NCBI RefSeq assembly: GCF_035506375.1
Contig: NZ_DATJPM010000074.1
Coordinates: 11,321 to 75,320, forward strand
Source: Methanocella sp.
GTDB lineage: Archaea; Halobacteriota; Methanocellia; Methanocellales; Methanocellaceae
Length of the DNA stretch: 64,000 nt
Reading direction: 5' to 3'
Under the pieces are notes generated by a model. It was not told the origin of the DNA, made no database searches, and worked only from the letters and a program-made list of their open reading frames with translations. The translations under genes were made by a program, and so were the position numbers. Positions within the stretch are counted from its first letter, which is position 1, and each line of letters opens with the position of its first letter. Of the stretch, positions 24,965 to 33,724 are shown piece by piece.

Positions 24965-26377
24965 TTAGCGCCTGATGACTTCCCTGCCCGACGGCCTGTT
25001 GATGACCACTTCGAGGGGCATCTTGCCGGTGACGGTGTGGGTTGCGCACGAGAAGCACGGGTCGTAGGCCCGGATGACCATTTCCATCCTGTTGAGGATA
25101 CCCTCGGCGGGAGTGGGGGTGTTAATGATCTTCTGGGCGGTGTTCTTCAGGCCGACGTTGATGGCCTTGTTGTTGTGCGCCGTGGCGACGATGATGTTCG
25201 CCTTGGTTATGAAGCCCTTGTCGTCCGTGTCGTAGTCGTGGATGAGGGTGCCTCTCGGGGCCTCGATGATGCCGACGCCCGTTGCGGCCCTCGCCTTGAC
25301 CGGCACGCGCAACTCCTTGCCCATGATGGCGGGGTCGGAGAGCAGCTCGACGGCCTTCTCGGACGCATAGAGCAGCTCGATGAGCCTGGCGTAGTGGTAC
25401 AGCAGGGTCTTCTGGGCCGGCCGGCCGAACGCCTTGCGGAATTCCTGCAGCTCGGCGTTGGCGAGCGGGGTGTCGATCTGGTCGCAGACGTTGATCCTCG
25501 ACAGCGGCGAGACACGGTACATGCCGTTCTCCCAGCCCATGTCCTTCCAGTAGGGCGCCTTCATGTAGGAGTGCGGATATACGTACTCGGCGATGTACTG
25601 GAGGTAGTCCTTGTCCGCGAACTCCTTGACGATGCTGCCGTCCTTGCCGAGCAGCCTCATCGTGCCGTCGTAGAGTTCCAGGTTGCCGTTCTTCACGAGG
25701 CCCAGGTGCATCGAGTCGGCGTCGCCTAACAGCTTGATCGCGTCGATGTACTGGTTGAAGATGGGCTTTGCGAGGGCCAGGGTCGCCTTGCCGTATTCCA
25801 CGGCCTGCTTGGCCATGGGCAGCAGCTTGTCGACCTCTTCCTGGGTCAGGCCCTTGGTGATGCCGCCCGGAACGTAGGTCACGGGGTTGATGGACCTGCC
25901 CGCGGTGGCCTCGACGATCTGCTGGCCGATCTTTCGGAACTTGACCGCCTGCACGGCGAGGTCCGGGTTGGCGGCTATGATGCCGAACACGTTCCTCTGC
26001 TTCGGGTCCCCGTCCGGAGTAAAGACGAAGTCCGGGGCGGCCAGGAAGTAGAAGTGCAGCGAATGGGAGTGGATGTACTGTCCCATCTGCATGAGCTCAC
26101 GGAGCATAGTGGCCGTGGGAGCGGTGCCGGCACCGAAACACTGGTCGACGGCCTTTGCGGAGGCCAGGTGGTGCGATACGGGGCAGATGCCGCAGATCTG
26201 CGTGACGATCCGGGGTGCCTCTTCGACGGCCCTGCCCTGGAGGAACTTCTCGAAGCCTCTGACTTCCATGATGTTGAGGCGGGCGTCGGTTACCTTGCCG
26301 CTGTCCTCCATGTCTATGGTGATCTGGGCGTGGCCCTCGATCCTTGATACTGGTGCTACTTTAATTTGCTTGACCAT
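24965..26377 (-). CDS. mvhA: F420-non-reducing [NiFe] hydrogenase large subunit MvhA
   Basis: 470 residues. The active site is bound by two CxxC motifs: ICGICPVSHH (C62, C65) and DPCFSCATH near the C-terminus (C441, C444). RIEGHAQ carries the conserved Glu. The 23 residues after H447 are expected to be removed by a hydrogenase maturation protease. MvhA oxidises H2 in the cytoplasm and passes electrons by MvhG and MvhD to HdrA, which bifurcates them to heterodisulfide and ferredoxin. GAGGTGA (7 nt before the ATG) overlaps the mvhG stop, so the two are coupled. HypB, needed for nickel insertion, is encoded at 47.9 kb. Confidence 0.96.
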   Translation of the reverse strand: MVKQIKVAPVSRIEGHAQITIDMEDSGKVTDARLNIMEVRGFEKFLQGRAVEEAPRIVTQICGICPVSHHLASAKAVDQCFGAGTAPTATMLRELMQMGQYIHSHSLHFYFLAAPDFVFTPDGDPKQRNVFGIIAANPDLAVQAVKFRKIGQQIVEATAGRSINPVTYVPGGITKGLTQEEVDKLLPMAKQAVEYGKATLALAKPIFNQYIDAIKLLGDADSMHLGLVKNGNLELYDGTMRLLGKDGSIVKEFADKDYLQYIAEYVYPHSYMKAPYWKDMGWENGMYRVSPLSRINVCDQIDTPLANAELQEFRKAFGRPAQKTLLYHYARLIELLYASEKAVELLSDPAIMGKELRVPVKARAATGVGIIEAPRGTLIHDYDTDDKGFITKANIIVATAHNNKAINVGLKNTAQKIINTPTPAEGILNRMEMVIRAYDPCFSCATHTVTGKMPLEVVINRPSGREVIRR

Positions 26378-26388
26378 GATAATTCACC

Positions 26389-27303
26389 TCACTTTACCTT
26401 CTCGACGACCTTCCTGGTCAGGAACGAGACGGGCACGGTGTACTTGTAGAAGTTGCCGATGGGGTCATAGATATCCGCGACCATCTTGTCGAGGTCGACC
26501 GTCGGGTCGTCGTCCAGGCCGTAGCAGGACGTGACGGCGCTGATCATCGCGGCGCCCTGCTCGGGCGCGTTCTCACACTTGCCGAAGCAGCCACGGCAGG
26601 CAGCTCCCGCGGTCGGGCACAGTGCGCCGCAGCCCGCCCGGGTGGCAGAGCCGCTGCAGATGTAGCCCTGCTCGAACAGGCACTTCTTGTCGTCCGGGGT
26701 GCCCTCGAAGGGCCTCAGGACTTTCTTGATGTTGCGCTCGCTCTTCTCCCTCGGGCACTCGTCGCATACGGACTTCTTGCTGAGCTCGTAGGGAGCGCCG
26801 CCGAGCAGCGACATGATGGCCGCACCGATCATTGCGGGGGTCGGGCCGCAGCCCGGGATCATGACGTCTACCTTGACGTAGTCGCTGGCCGGCCTCATGT
26901 CCGGCAGGAGGGTCGGCAGGCCATCCATGTACGGGAGCCTTCCGATGTCGTTCTTCGTGCTCTTGGTGGTCATGTAGACCTCTTCGAGCAGCGAGTTCAG
27001 GTCGTATAAGTTGGCCATGCCGGGCGTGCCGCCGAAGCAGGCACAGCTTCCCAGCGCGATTAAAATGTCACAGTTCTTTCTGATCTCCAGCAGCTCGTGC
27101 AGGTTGTCGCTGTTCCTGACGCCGCCGCTGACGATACCTACGGTCGCCTTAGGCGGGTGCTTGACATCCATCAGGACGGGGATGTACGCGAACTCGATCT
27201 TTTCCAGTACGGACAAGAGAGTTTCGTGCAGGTCGAGCACCGAGATCTCACAGCCGGCGCAGGCGCCTATCCATGACTCGATTACCTTTACTTTTTCTCC
27301 CAT
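26389..27303 (-). CDS. mvhG: F420-non-reducing hydrogenase small subunit MvhG
   Basis: 304 residues, an iron-sulfur electron-transfer subunit. The proximal cluster motif is WIGACAGCEIS with ALGSCACFGG and IPGCGPTP. The C-terminal half carries further cysteines (VCDECPREKSERN, GYICSGSATRAGCGALCPTAGAACRGCFGKCENAP) for two more clusters. ATG 27303 is chosen over GTG 27312 because GGAGTGA precedes it at 6-7 nt. mvhG is the first gene of a two-gene operon. The usual upstream partner mvhD is not here but in the divergent hdr-fwd operon at 32755. Confidence 0.96.
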   Translation of the reverse strand: MGEKVKVIESWIGACAGCEISVLDLHETLLSVLEKIEFAYIPVLMDVKHPPKATVGIVSGGVRNSDNLHELLEIRKNCDILIALGSCACFGGTPGMANLYDLNSLLEEVYMTTKSTKNDIGRLPYMDGLPTLLPDMRPASDYVKVDVMIPGCGPTPAMIGAAIMSLLGGAPYELSKKSVCDECPREKSERNIKKVLRPFEGTPDDKKCLFEQGYICSGSATRAGCGALCPTAGAACRGCFGKCENAPEQGAAMISAVTSCYGLDDDPTVDLDKMVADIYDPIGNFYKYTVPVSFLTRKVVEKVK

Positions 27304-27403
27304 TTCATTCACTCCATTGACAAGACAGGTCCTATCTTATGGGCCCTTCCTTGGCCCATCTCATAGATCCAGTGTTTAGTACAATCTTTTTTCCCGGCAG
27401 GGG

Positions 27404-27412
27404 TATTTAAAG
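27404..27412 (-). promoter_or_regulatory. TATA box of mvhGA
   Basis: Minus strand CTTTAAATA, about 100 bp before ATG 27303, predicts a leader of about 75 nt. The same nine bases form the predicted TATA box of the divergent fwd-hdr operon. Confidence 0.5.
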
Positions 27413-27891
27413 CTTTAGTTATAACTGAAAAATTTTTCACCGTCTCTCAGGGCATATAATATTAGATTGTCCGCGCTGAATGCAATTACTATAGTATAAG
27501 CGCTGTCTGGCCTGTGGTATGCGCTCTCCGGGCGGACCGACAATCTTATATAGACAGACCCTTATATATAACTATAATTTATAAGTATATATTCCTTTCG
27601 ACCTATAAAATATGTTAAAAATAACCATTATTTATTTTCATCTACTGGAAAAGTTTATAAAGTCATAGGTTTGAGATTGTAATTAAATACGATAACCAAC
27701 CGGCAGGGCCGGCACGAGCGTCCCGGCCGGAATCACGGTCATAATCTCACCGATTAGACATAACGAACCAATATAAGCCGATGTCTCAGCAAAGGCCAGA
27801 AGGGAAAAAATATATAAAATGTCAGGCCCAAGTAAAGATATTCGTGCCAAAAAAATAGGCAAACGTAGGTTATTGTGTGGCTTATGGCAAC

Positions 27892-27900
27892 CTTTAAATA
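27892..27900 (+). promoter_or_regulatory. TATA box of the fwd-hdr operon, with a 4-codon upstream frame
   Basis: CTTTAAATA lies 51 bp before the GTG start at 27951, predicting transcription start near 27926. The short leader contains ATG GCT GGT GCG TAA at 27934-27948, ending two bases before the GTG. GGTG at 27940-27943 inside it is also the best ribosome binding site for the GTG. Confidence 0.45.
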
Positions 27901-27950
27901 GGTACGTAATCATACAAAAACCAACAAAAACCAATGGCTGGTGCGTAAAA

Positions 27951-28184
27951 GTGACGGCAATAGCGTTAGATATCCAGGGCAGAATCTGTACTGGTTGCAA
28001 TAATTGCGTTGTCGCCTGCCCGGTCAATGCGTTGGAGCTTACGGTCATCAACCCGGTGACCCGAAAGAAGACCTACAACGTGCTGAACGGAAAGGCTGTA
28101 GTGGTCGATGAGGATGTTTGCAATGGTTGCGGCATTTGCTTAATGGTATGTCCTCAGCGTGCGATCACGCTTACAACGGAATGA
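27951..28184 (+). CDS. fwdG: Ferredoxin-like subunit FwdG
   Basis: 77 residues with two [4Fe-4S] motifs (ICTGCNNCVVACPVNA; VCNGCGICLMVCPQRA), the size and form of FwdG, the small iron-sulfur subunit of formylmethanofuran dehydrogenase. GTG 27951 is chosen because GGTG precedes it at 7 nt and the protein then begins TAIALDIQG just before the first cluster. A longer frame from ATG 27819 would add about 44 residues across the promoter and is rejected. It is the first gene of a ten-gene operon; fwdF follows 21 bp later. A generic 2[4Fe-4S] ferredoxin is the alternative reading. Confidence 0.8.
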   Translation: MTAIALDIQGRICTGCNNCVVACPVNALELTVINPVTRKKTYNVLNGKAVVVDEDVCNGCGICLMVCPQRAITLTTE

Positions 28185-28205
28185 ACGTATAGGAGGAGAA
28201 GATAC

Positions 28206-29300
28206 TTGTTTCCCAGTTATGCGAAAAAAATAGAGAACAACAAGCTGGATGTCGAGCAAAAACTGTTATTGACTAAGTCTAACTTAACGGTTGACCTCGA
28301 CAAGTGTACCGGTTGTGGAGTGTGTATCGACGCATGTCCGGAGGAGGCAATCAGCAAGGGCCCCCTCGGAGCTGTAGGGCGCGGAAAGGCCAAGACCTCG
28401 AAGATCGACGTCGACGCCAAGAAGTGCTCGTACTGCGGCGTATGTAACATTATGTGCCCGTTCGACGCGATCAAGCTGACCGTAGACGGCCAGCCGAAGC
28501 TGCCCATCATCGAGCAGCAGGGCTTCCCCCAGATCGCCAAGGACGCGAAGATCGACCCCGAAAAGTGCACGCACTGCGTGCTTTGCGAGGAGGTCTGCCC
28601 CAGGGACGCCATCAAGAGGGAAGTGGCGGACGTGGACCAGGGCCATAAGGCGTCATCCACCAACACCAAGTACGCGCTTGACTATAAGCTCGACGAGGAC
28701 AAGTGCACGCTCTGCGGCATTTGTGCCGAGCTTTGTGACGCTTATAAGATTGACTACAAGGAGCCGACCCCGCTCACGGTCAAGAAGATCGGCAAGCTTA
28801 ACTTCGATGAGAAGAAGTGCGACTATTGCCAGCTATGCATCACCGCTTGCCCCGAAGAGGCCATCAAGCTCGAGAGAAAGGAGATCGCCAAGCCGATGCT
28901 GAGCGGCAAGGTCGACATCGACCTGGACAAGTGCATCACCTGCTCGTGGTGCCAGGTCATCTGCCCGCGGGACGCGGCCAAGGTCAACAAGATATTCGAG
29001 GGCGAGTACGAGCTCGTCACCTCCAAGTGCCCGGCAGGGTGCTCGACCTGCGTCGAGGTCTGCCCGGCCAACGCGTTATACATCCCGCCAATAGAGGAAG
29101 CGGGACAGAAGCCCGGCAAGCTGAACTACAACAAGGACTTCTGCATGTACTGCGGCGCCTGCGTCCAGGCGTGCCCGGCTGACGGCACCATCAAGATGAA
29201 GAGGACCAAGATCAACTGGAAGGGCGAGGAGACGAGCCTGTCCAAGAAGATCTCGGACAAGCTGATGGCAGAGAAGACTCCCAAGATCCAGGGGGCGTAA
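28206..29300 (+). CDS. fwdF: Polyferredoxin subunit FwdF
   Basis: 364 residues with eight [4Fe-4S] motifs: CTGCGVCIDACP, CSYCGVCNIMCP, CTHCVLCEEVCP, CTLCGICAELCD, CDYCQLCITACP, CITCSWCQVICP, CPAGCSTCVEVCP (one extra residue in the first spacer) and CMYCGACVQACP. FwdF is the multi-cluster electron wire of formylmethanofuran dehydrogenase and in known structures joins the catalytic modules. The TTG at 28206 follows AGGAGG at 28191-28196. Its position between fwdG and hdrCBA fits a role of carrying electrons from HdrA to FwdB. Confidence 0.9.
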   Translation: MFPSYAKKIENNKLDVEQKLLLTKSNLTVDLDKCTGCGVCIDACPEEAISKGPLGAVGRGKAKTSKIDVDAKKCSYCGVCNIMCPFDAIKLTVDGQPKLPIIEQQGFPQIAKDAKIDPEKCTHCVLCEEVCPRDAIKREVADVDQGHKASSTNTKYALDYKLDEDKCTLCGICAELCDAYKIDYKEPTPLTVKKIGKLNFDEKKCDYCQLCITACPEEAIKLERKEIAKPMLSGKVDIDLDKCITCSWCQVICPRDAAKVNKIFEGEYELVTSKCPAGCSTCVEVCPANALYIPPIEEAGQKPGKLNYNKDFCMYCGACVQACPADGTIKMKRTKINWKGEETSLSKKISDKLMAEKTPKIQGA

Positions 29301-29303
29301 AAA

Positions 29304-29852
29304 ATGGCATTGGAATCTCAGGTTTTAAGCTTAAACAAGGGCCTCGTGAACTTTACCCATGAGGTCGAAAAGGGCGGCGGAGAGAACATCTCCGTATGTT
29401 ACCAGTGCGGTACCTGCACGGCCGGCTGCCCCATGGGGAGGCGCAACGCGCTGCGCACGAGGAAGATCATGAGGATGACCGCCCTCGGCCTTAAGGACGA
29501 GCTCCTCAAGAGCGACGAGATCTGGTACTGCTCGACCTGCTACACCTGCACCGACAGGTGCCCGAGGCACGTCAAGCCGACAGACGTCATCATCGCGCTC
29601 AGGAACATGGCCACGAAGAACCTGCTGGCCCCGAAGAACTTCCTCCAGAACGCGACGTTCATCTACCAGACCGGCCATGCGGTGCCGATCAACGACGCGA
29701 CCAAGAAGCTCAGGGTCAAGCTCGGATTGCCGGAGAACCCGCCAACGACTCACGCGTTCCCGGAGTTTATGCCGGGCGTGCGGGCCATCCTGGACGGAAC
29801 AGGGCTGATGGCCATCAAGGCACAGATGGACGCGAAGGAGGTAAAGAAATGA
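29304..29852 (+). CDS. hdrC: CoB-CoM heterodisulfide reductase subunit HdrC
   Basis: 182 residues with two [4Fe-4S] motifs, CYQCGTCTAGCP and CSTCYTCTDRCP, as in soluble HdrC. It relays electrons from HdrA to the catalytic subunit HdrB. The gene begins 3 bp after fwdF, and its stop overlaps the hdrB start as ATGA, so translation is coupled. There is no membrane segment, which separates it from the HdrE/HdrD type. Confidence 0.95.
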   Translation: MALESQVLSLNKGLVNFTHEVEKGGGENISVCYQCGTCTAGCPMGRRNALRTRKIMRMTALGLKDELLKSDEIWYCSTCYTCTDRCPRHVKPTDVIIALRNMATKNLLAPKNFLQNATFIYQTGHAVPINDATKKLRVKLGLPENPPTTHAFPEFMPGVRAILDGTGLMAIKAQMDAKEVKK

Positions 29853-30760
29853 GCGAAGCTAAATTAAAATCATCACTGTTCCTCGGCTGTATTGCGCCGA
29901 ACAGGTACCCGGGCATCGAGGTCTCGACGATCAAGACGGCCAAGAACCTGGGCGTCGAGCTCGTCGACCTCAAGGGCGCCGGCTGCTGCCCCGCTCCAGG
30001 CGCGTTCGGCTCGATGGACTTACTGACCTGGGAAGCCCTGGCCGCGAGGAACATCTGCCTGTCTGAGCAGATGGGCCTGGACTGTACGGTCGTGTGCAAC
30101 GGCTGCTACAAGTCGCTGTATGACGTCAACGAGAAATTAAAGGCAAACCCGGTCGAGATGGAAAAGGTCAACGGCATCCTGAAGCTGGCCGACATGCAGT
30201 ACAAGGGATCCATCGAGGTCCGCCATGTCGCCGAGCAGCTCTACAATGACGTGGGCATCAAGAAGATCAGGGACAGCGTCGTCCAGCCCCTCAACGGCAT
30301 CAAGGTCGGCATCCACTATGGCTGCCACTTACTCAAGCCCGGCAGGGAGAGGCACTTCACTAACGCCGAGGCCTTCGGCACCGAGATCCCCAGATTCCTG
30401 GACGAGATGGTCGAGGCCCTGGGAGCCAGAAGCATGGACTACAAGGACAAGATGATGTGCTGCGGAGCCGGCGGAGGCGTCAGAGGCTACAAGAAGGACT
30501 TCGCCCTCGACATGACCAACGAGAAGCTGAAGAACATGCAGGCCGTCGGCGTGGACTGTATCGTCGACGTGTGCCCGTTCTGCCACCTGCAGTTCGACCT
30601 GGGGCAGATGGAGATCGCCGAGAAGTTCGGCGACAAGTACAATATCCCGGTGCTGCACTATGGCCAGCTACTCGGCCTCGCTCAGGGCATGAGCCCGGAC
30701 GAGCTGGGACTGGAAGCACACCAGATCAAGGTAGACTCATTACTGGATAAGATTGTGTGA
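29849..30760 (+). CDS. hdrB: CoB-CoM heterodisulfide reductase subunit HdrB
   Basis: 303 residues, the catalytic subunit that reduces CoM-S-S-CoB to the two thiols. Two CCG-type domains hold the pair of unusual non-cubane [4Fe-4S] clusters: FLGCIAPNRYPG, GAGCCPAPGAFG and VVCNGCYKSL in the first half, then HYGCHLLKPGR, MMCCGAGGGVRG and DVCPFCHLQFD in the second. The ATG at 29849 lies in the hdrC stop; a longer frame in the same phase is antisense-like read-in and is not used. hdrA follows after 10 bp. Confidence 0.96.
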   Translation: MSEAKLKSSLFLGCIAPNRYPGIEVSTIKTAKNLGVELVDLKGAGCCPAPGAFGSMDLLTWEALAARNICLSEQMGLDCTVVCNGCYKSLYDVNEKLKANPVEMEKVNGILKLADMQYKGSIEVRHVAEQLYNDVGIKKIRDSVVQPLNGIKVGIHYGCHLLKPGRERHFTNAEAFGTEIPRFLDEMVEALGARSMDYKDKMMCCGAGGGVRGYKKDFALDMTNEKLKNMQAVGVDCIVDVCPFCHLQFDLGQMEIAEKFGDKYNIPVLHYGQLLGLAQGMSPDELGLEAHQIKVDSLLDKIV

Positions 30761-30770
30761 GGGATGAGAA

Positions 30771-32753
30771 ATGGCAAACGAAAAGAAACCTAACAGAGTC
30801 GGAGTGTTCATCTGTCACTGCGGTACCAACATCGCGGGCGTCATCCCGATCGATCAGCTGAGGGAATATGCGATGACGCTCCCCAACGTAGTGCACGCGG
30901 ACAACTACACTTACATGTGTTCAACCCCGGGCCAGGAAAAGATCAAGACCGCCATCAAGGAGCACAACCTTGACGCGGTAGTGGTCGCGGCGTGCTCGCC
31001 CCGCCTGCACGAGCCGACCTTCAGGAAGGCGTCGGCGGCAGGCGGCCTGAACCCGTTCATATTCGAAATGGCGAACATCCGTGAGCAGTCCTCCTGGATC
31101 CACATGAAGGAGCCGGAGAGGGCGACGGAGAAGGCGAAGGACATCGTGCGCATGAGCGTCGCGAGGGCGTCGCTGCTCGAGCCGCTGGACACCAAGTACA
31201 TCCCGGTCGAGAAGGCCATCATGGTCATCGGCGCGGGCGTCGCCGGCATCCAGGCGGCCCTGGAGATCGCCGACTCGGGCATCACGACCTACCTCATAGA
31301 GAAGGACCCGAGCATCGGCGGCAACATGTCCAGGCTGGACAAGACGTTCCCCACGCTGGACTGCTCGCAGTGTATCCTGACCCCGAAGATGGTGGACGTC
31401 GACAGGCACCCGAATATCAAGACGTTGACCTACACGGAAGTCGACAAGGTGGACGGCTACATCGGCAACTTCACCGTCACGGTGAGGCGGAAGGCCAGAG
31501 GCGTCAAGGAAGCCGAATGTAACGGCTGCGGCGACTGTGCTGCAGTATGCCCCGTAACCAAGGGCAACGAGTTCGACCTTGGGCTGGGCCCGAGGAAGGC
31601 CATATACGTGCCCTTCCCGCAGGCAGTGCCTCTCAAGTACACCATCGACTTCGACAGCTGCATCAAGTGCGATCTGTGTGTCAAGAAGTGCGGCGACAAG
31701 AACGCCATCGACCTCAACATGAAGGACGAGCTCGTCGAGATCAAGGTCGGCACCATCATCGTGGCCACTGGCTTTGACCTGTACGAGATCGAGAAGAAGG
31801 AGGAGTGGGGATATGGCAGGTACGACAACGTCATCACCGGCCTCCAGTTCGAGAGGCTCATCAACGCGTCAGGCCCGACCGGCGGTAAGCTCATCAGGCC
31901 GTCGGACGGCCAGAAGCCGCACAACGTGGCGTTCGTATTATGCGCAGGCTCGAGAGACCAGGACGCAAACCCGTACTGCTCGAGAGTCTGCTGTATGTAC
32001 TCGCTGAAGCACGCCCACCAGATCATGGAGAAGATGCCGGGCACCATACCCTACCTCTTCTACATGGACATACGGGCCTTCGGTAAGGCATACGAAGAAT
32101 TCTACTACCGCATTCAGGACGAGGGCGCTAAATTCGTCCGCGGCAGGGTATCCTACATCGAGGAAGACCCGGTCACCAAGAACTGCATCGTCCACGCAGA
32201 GGACACGCTGCTTGGCACGCCCGTCACCTTAGACGCTGACATGGTCGTGCTGGCGTCCGCCATCGTCCCCAAGGAGACGACCGAGTTACTCAGGAACAAG
32301 CTGACCATCTCCAGGAGCCCGGACAAGTTCCTGCTTGAGGCACACCCCAAGCTGAACCCGTTCTCCACGAGCACTGATGGTATCTTCCTGGCCGGCTGCT
32401 GTCAGGGCCCCAAGGACATCCCCGACACAGTAGCCCAGGCGGCCGGTGCCGCCGCGGCAGCCCAGGTCCCAATCAACCAGGGCAAGGTCGCCCTCGAGCC
32501 CATCGCGGCAAAAGTGAACGACGACCTCTGCTCCGGCTGCGGAGTATGCGGCAGCCTGTGCCCGTACAAGGCCATCACGCTGAGCGAGATCGGCGAGGGC
32601 CACAGGAGAGCGTCGGTCAACGATGCGATGTGTAAGGGCTGCGGCACCTGCGGCGCAGCGTGCCCGGCAAAGGCAATCACCATGCAACACTTTAAGAACG
32701 AACAGATCAGGGCGCAGATCGCTGCACTGTTCACCCCCGTAGGAGGTGCCTAA
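30771..32753 (+). CDS. hdrA: Heterodisulfide reductase flavoprotein HdrA
   Basis: 660 residues, the electron-bifurcating FAD subunit. N-terminal domain: GVFICHCGTNIAGV and DNYTYMCSTPGQ. The FAD-binding Rossmann motif is MVIGAGVAGIQAALEIADSG, followed by GGNMSRLDKTFPTLDCSQCILTP. An inserted ferredoxin domain has ECNGCGDCAAVCP and CIKCDLCVKKCGD, and the C-terminal ferredoxin has CSGCGVCGSLCP and CKGCGTCGAACP. All cluster ligands are cysteine; there is no in-frame TGA. HdrA accepts electrons from MvhD and splits them to HdrB and to ferredoxin. mvhD begins 1 base after the stop, with its ribosome site inside hdrA. Confidence 0.96.
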   Translation: MANEKKPNRVGVFICHCGTNIAGVIPIDQLREYAMTLPNVVHADNYTYMCSTPGQEKIKTAIKEHNLDAVVVAACSPRLHEPTFRKASAAGGLNPFIFEMANIREQSSWIHMKEPERATEKAKDIVRMSVARASLLEPLDTKYIPVEKAIMVIGAGVAGIQAALEIADSGITTYLIEKDPSIGGNMSRLDKTFPTLDCSQCILTPKMVDVDRHPNIKTLTYTEVDKVDGYIGNFTVTVRRKARGVKEAECNGCGDCAAVCPVTKGNEFDLGLGPRKAIYVPFPQAVPLKYTIDFDSCIKCDLCVKKCGDKNAIDLNMKDELVEIKVGTIIVATGFDLYEIEKKEEWGYGRYDNVITGLQFERLINASGPTGGKLIRPSDGQKPHNVAFVLCAGSRDQDANPYCSRVCCMYSLKHAHQIMEKMPGTIPYLFYMDIRAFGKAYEEFYYRIQDEGAKFVRGRVSYIEEDPVTKNCIVHAEDTLLGTPVTLDADMVVLASAIVPKETTELLRNKLTISRSPDKFLLEAHPKLNPFSTSTDGIFLAGCCQGPKDIPDTVAQAAGAAAAAQVPINQGKVALEPIAAKVNDDLCSGCGVCGSLCPYKAITLSEIGEGHRRASVNDAMCKGCGTCGAACPAKAITMQHFKNEQIRAQIAALFTPVGGA

Positions 32754-32754
32754 G

Positions 32755-33285
32755 ATGGCTGACGAGTTCGAACCCAAGATACTCGGCATACTGTGTAACT
32801 GGTGTACCTACGCAGGCTCGGACCTGGCGGGCACATCGAGAATACAGTACCCCCCCAACGTACGTGTCATCCGTGTGATGTGCACGGGCCGTATCGACCC
32901 CGCGTTCGTCATGGAGGCGTTCAGCCTCGGCGCCGACGCGGTGCTCATATCGGGCTGCCACATCGGCGACTGCCACTACATCGCGGGCAACTACAAGGCA
33001 AGACGCAGGATAGCCCTGACCAGGAAAGTCATCGAACAGTTCGGCATCGACCCCAGGAGGCTCAAGATGACCTTCGTCTCGGCATCGGAAGGTGCGCTGT
33101 GGGCGGAAGTCGTCAAGGACATGGTCAATACCATCAAGAAGCTGGGCCCCACGCCCGTCCAGAAGAAGGTTGACCTGCACGCCGCAGGCGGGCACGCCGC
33201 CGCGGGCGCGGACGAAGACCTGGCAGAGATCGCAAAGGCAAGCGCTGGAAAGAAGCTGGAAGCCGCGCCGGTACAGAAGAAGTGA
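32755..33285 (+). CDS. mvhD: Hydrogenase [2Fe-2S] linker subunit MvhD
   Basis: 176 residues. MvhD joins the MvhAG hydrogenase to HdrA. Cysteines typical of the family: ILCNWCTYAGSD, VMCTGRIDP and ISGCHIGDCHY. An Ala/Gly/Lys-rich tail of about 35 residues ([18 protein letters not shown]) extends beyond the core. A near-perfect ribosome site, AGGAGGTG at 32741-32748, precedes ATG 32755. In this genome the gene is between hdrA and fwdD rather than beside mvhGA, so the linker is co-transcribed with both of its non-hydrogenase partners. Confidence 0.94.
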   Translation: MADEFEPKILGILCNWCTYAGSDLAGTSRIQYPPNVRVIRVMCTGRIDPAFVMEAFSLGADAVLISGCHIGDCHYIAGNYKARRRIALTRKVIEQFGIDPRRLKMTFVSASEGALWAEVVKDMVNTIKKLGPTPVQKKVDLHAAGGHAAAGADEDLAEIAKASAGKKLEAAPVQKK

Positions 33286-33310
33286 CCGGGGCTTCTCAGG
33301 AGACCCGAAA

Positions 33311-33724
33311 ATGACTAACTCGATAGAAGCAAACCTGATATCAGGTAGGACCTTCATGCAGGGTGTCGCCATCGAGGGGCACAAGCATGAGGATGAATAT
33401 ATCAAGGCCTGCGGGATATGCGAAGTTGACGTGAGCGACCTCAAGAAGCTCAAGGTCTTCCCCGGCCAGACCGTGAGGGTCAAATCGGCTTACGGAGAGG
33501 TAGTCGTTAGGGCGGTAAAAGCGACCCAGGGTCCGCACCCTGGGCTGGTCTTTATTCCCATGGGGCCATGGGCAAACCAGGTAACGAGCCCGAATACGTA
33601 TTCGACGGGCATGCCCCACTTCAAAGGAGTAAAGGTCACCATCGAACCAGCGCCTAACGAGAAAGTTCTGAACGGCATCGAGCTGCTTCAGAAGACCACA
33701 TTAGACCTGAAGGTGAACGCATGA
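33311..33724 (+). CDS. fwdD: Formylmethanofuran dehydrogenase subunit D
   Basis: 137 residues. FwdD is related to the C-terminal molybdopterin-binding domain of formate dehydrogenases and completes the pterin site of FwdB. Visible features: YIKACGICEVDVSDLKKL, VFPGQTVRVKSAYGEVVVRAV, HPGLVFIPMGPWANQV and TGMPHFKGVKVTIEP. Its TGA overlaps the ATG of fwdB (ATGA), so production is coupled to the subunit it packs against. Confidence 0.93.
   Translation: MTNSIEANLISGRTFMQGVAIEGHKHEDEYIKACGICEVDVSDLKKLKVFPGQTVRVKSAYGEVVVRAVKATQGPHPGLVFIPMGPWANQVTSPNTYSTGMPHFKGVKVTIEPAPNEKVLNGIELLQKTTLDLKVNA

Larger units (their letters stand above)
27304..27950. promoter_or_regulatory. Divergent regulatory region between mvhGA and the fwd-hdr operon
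   Basis: 647 bp without a credible gene, very AT-rich at 27420-27680. It holds the two TATA boxes listed separately, several further TATA-like stretches (for example CTTATATATAAC near 27561 and AAGTTTATAA near 27650), and a GC-rich patch at 27700-27735 where GGCCGG and CCGGCC can form a short stem. A minus-strand frame here (27683-28051) runs antisense into the ferredoxin gene and is not convincing. A long leader or small RNA is possible but not shown. Confidence 0.6.

Noticed and set aside
27819..27950. Upstream ATG start for FwdG
   Set aside because: It would add 44 non-conserved residues across the predicted TATA box; GTG 27951 has a ribosome site and starts just before the first cluster motif.
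27683..28051. 122-codon minus-strand frame
   Set aside because: It is antisense to fwdG and its promoter and has no start signal or family resemblance.
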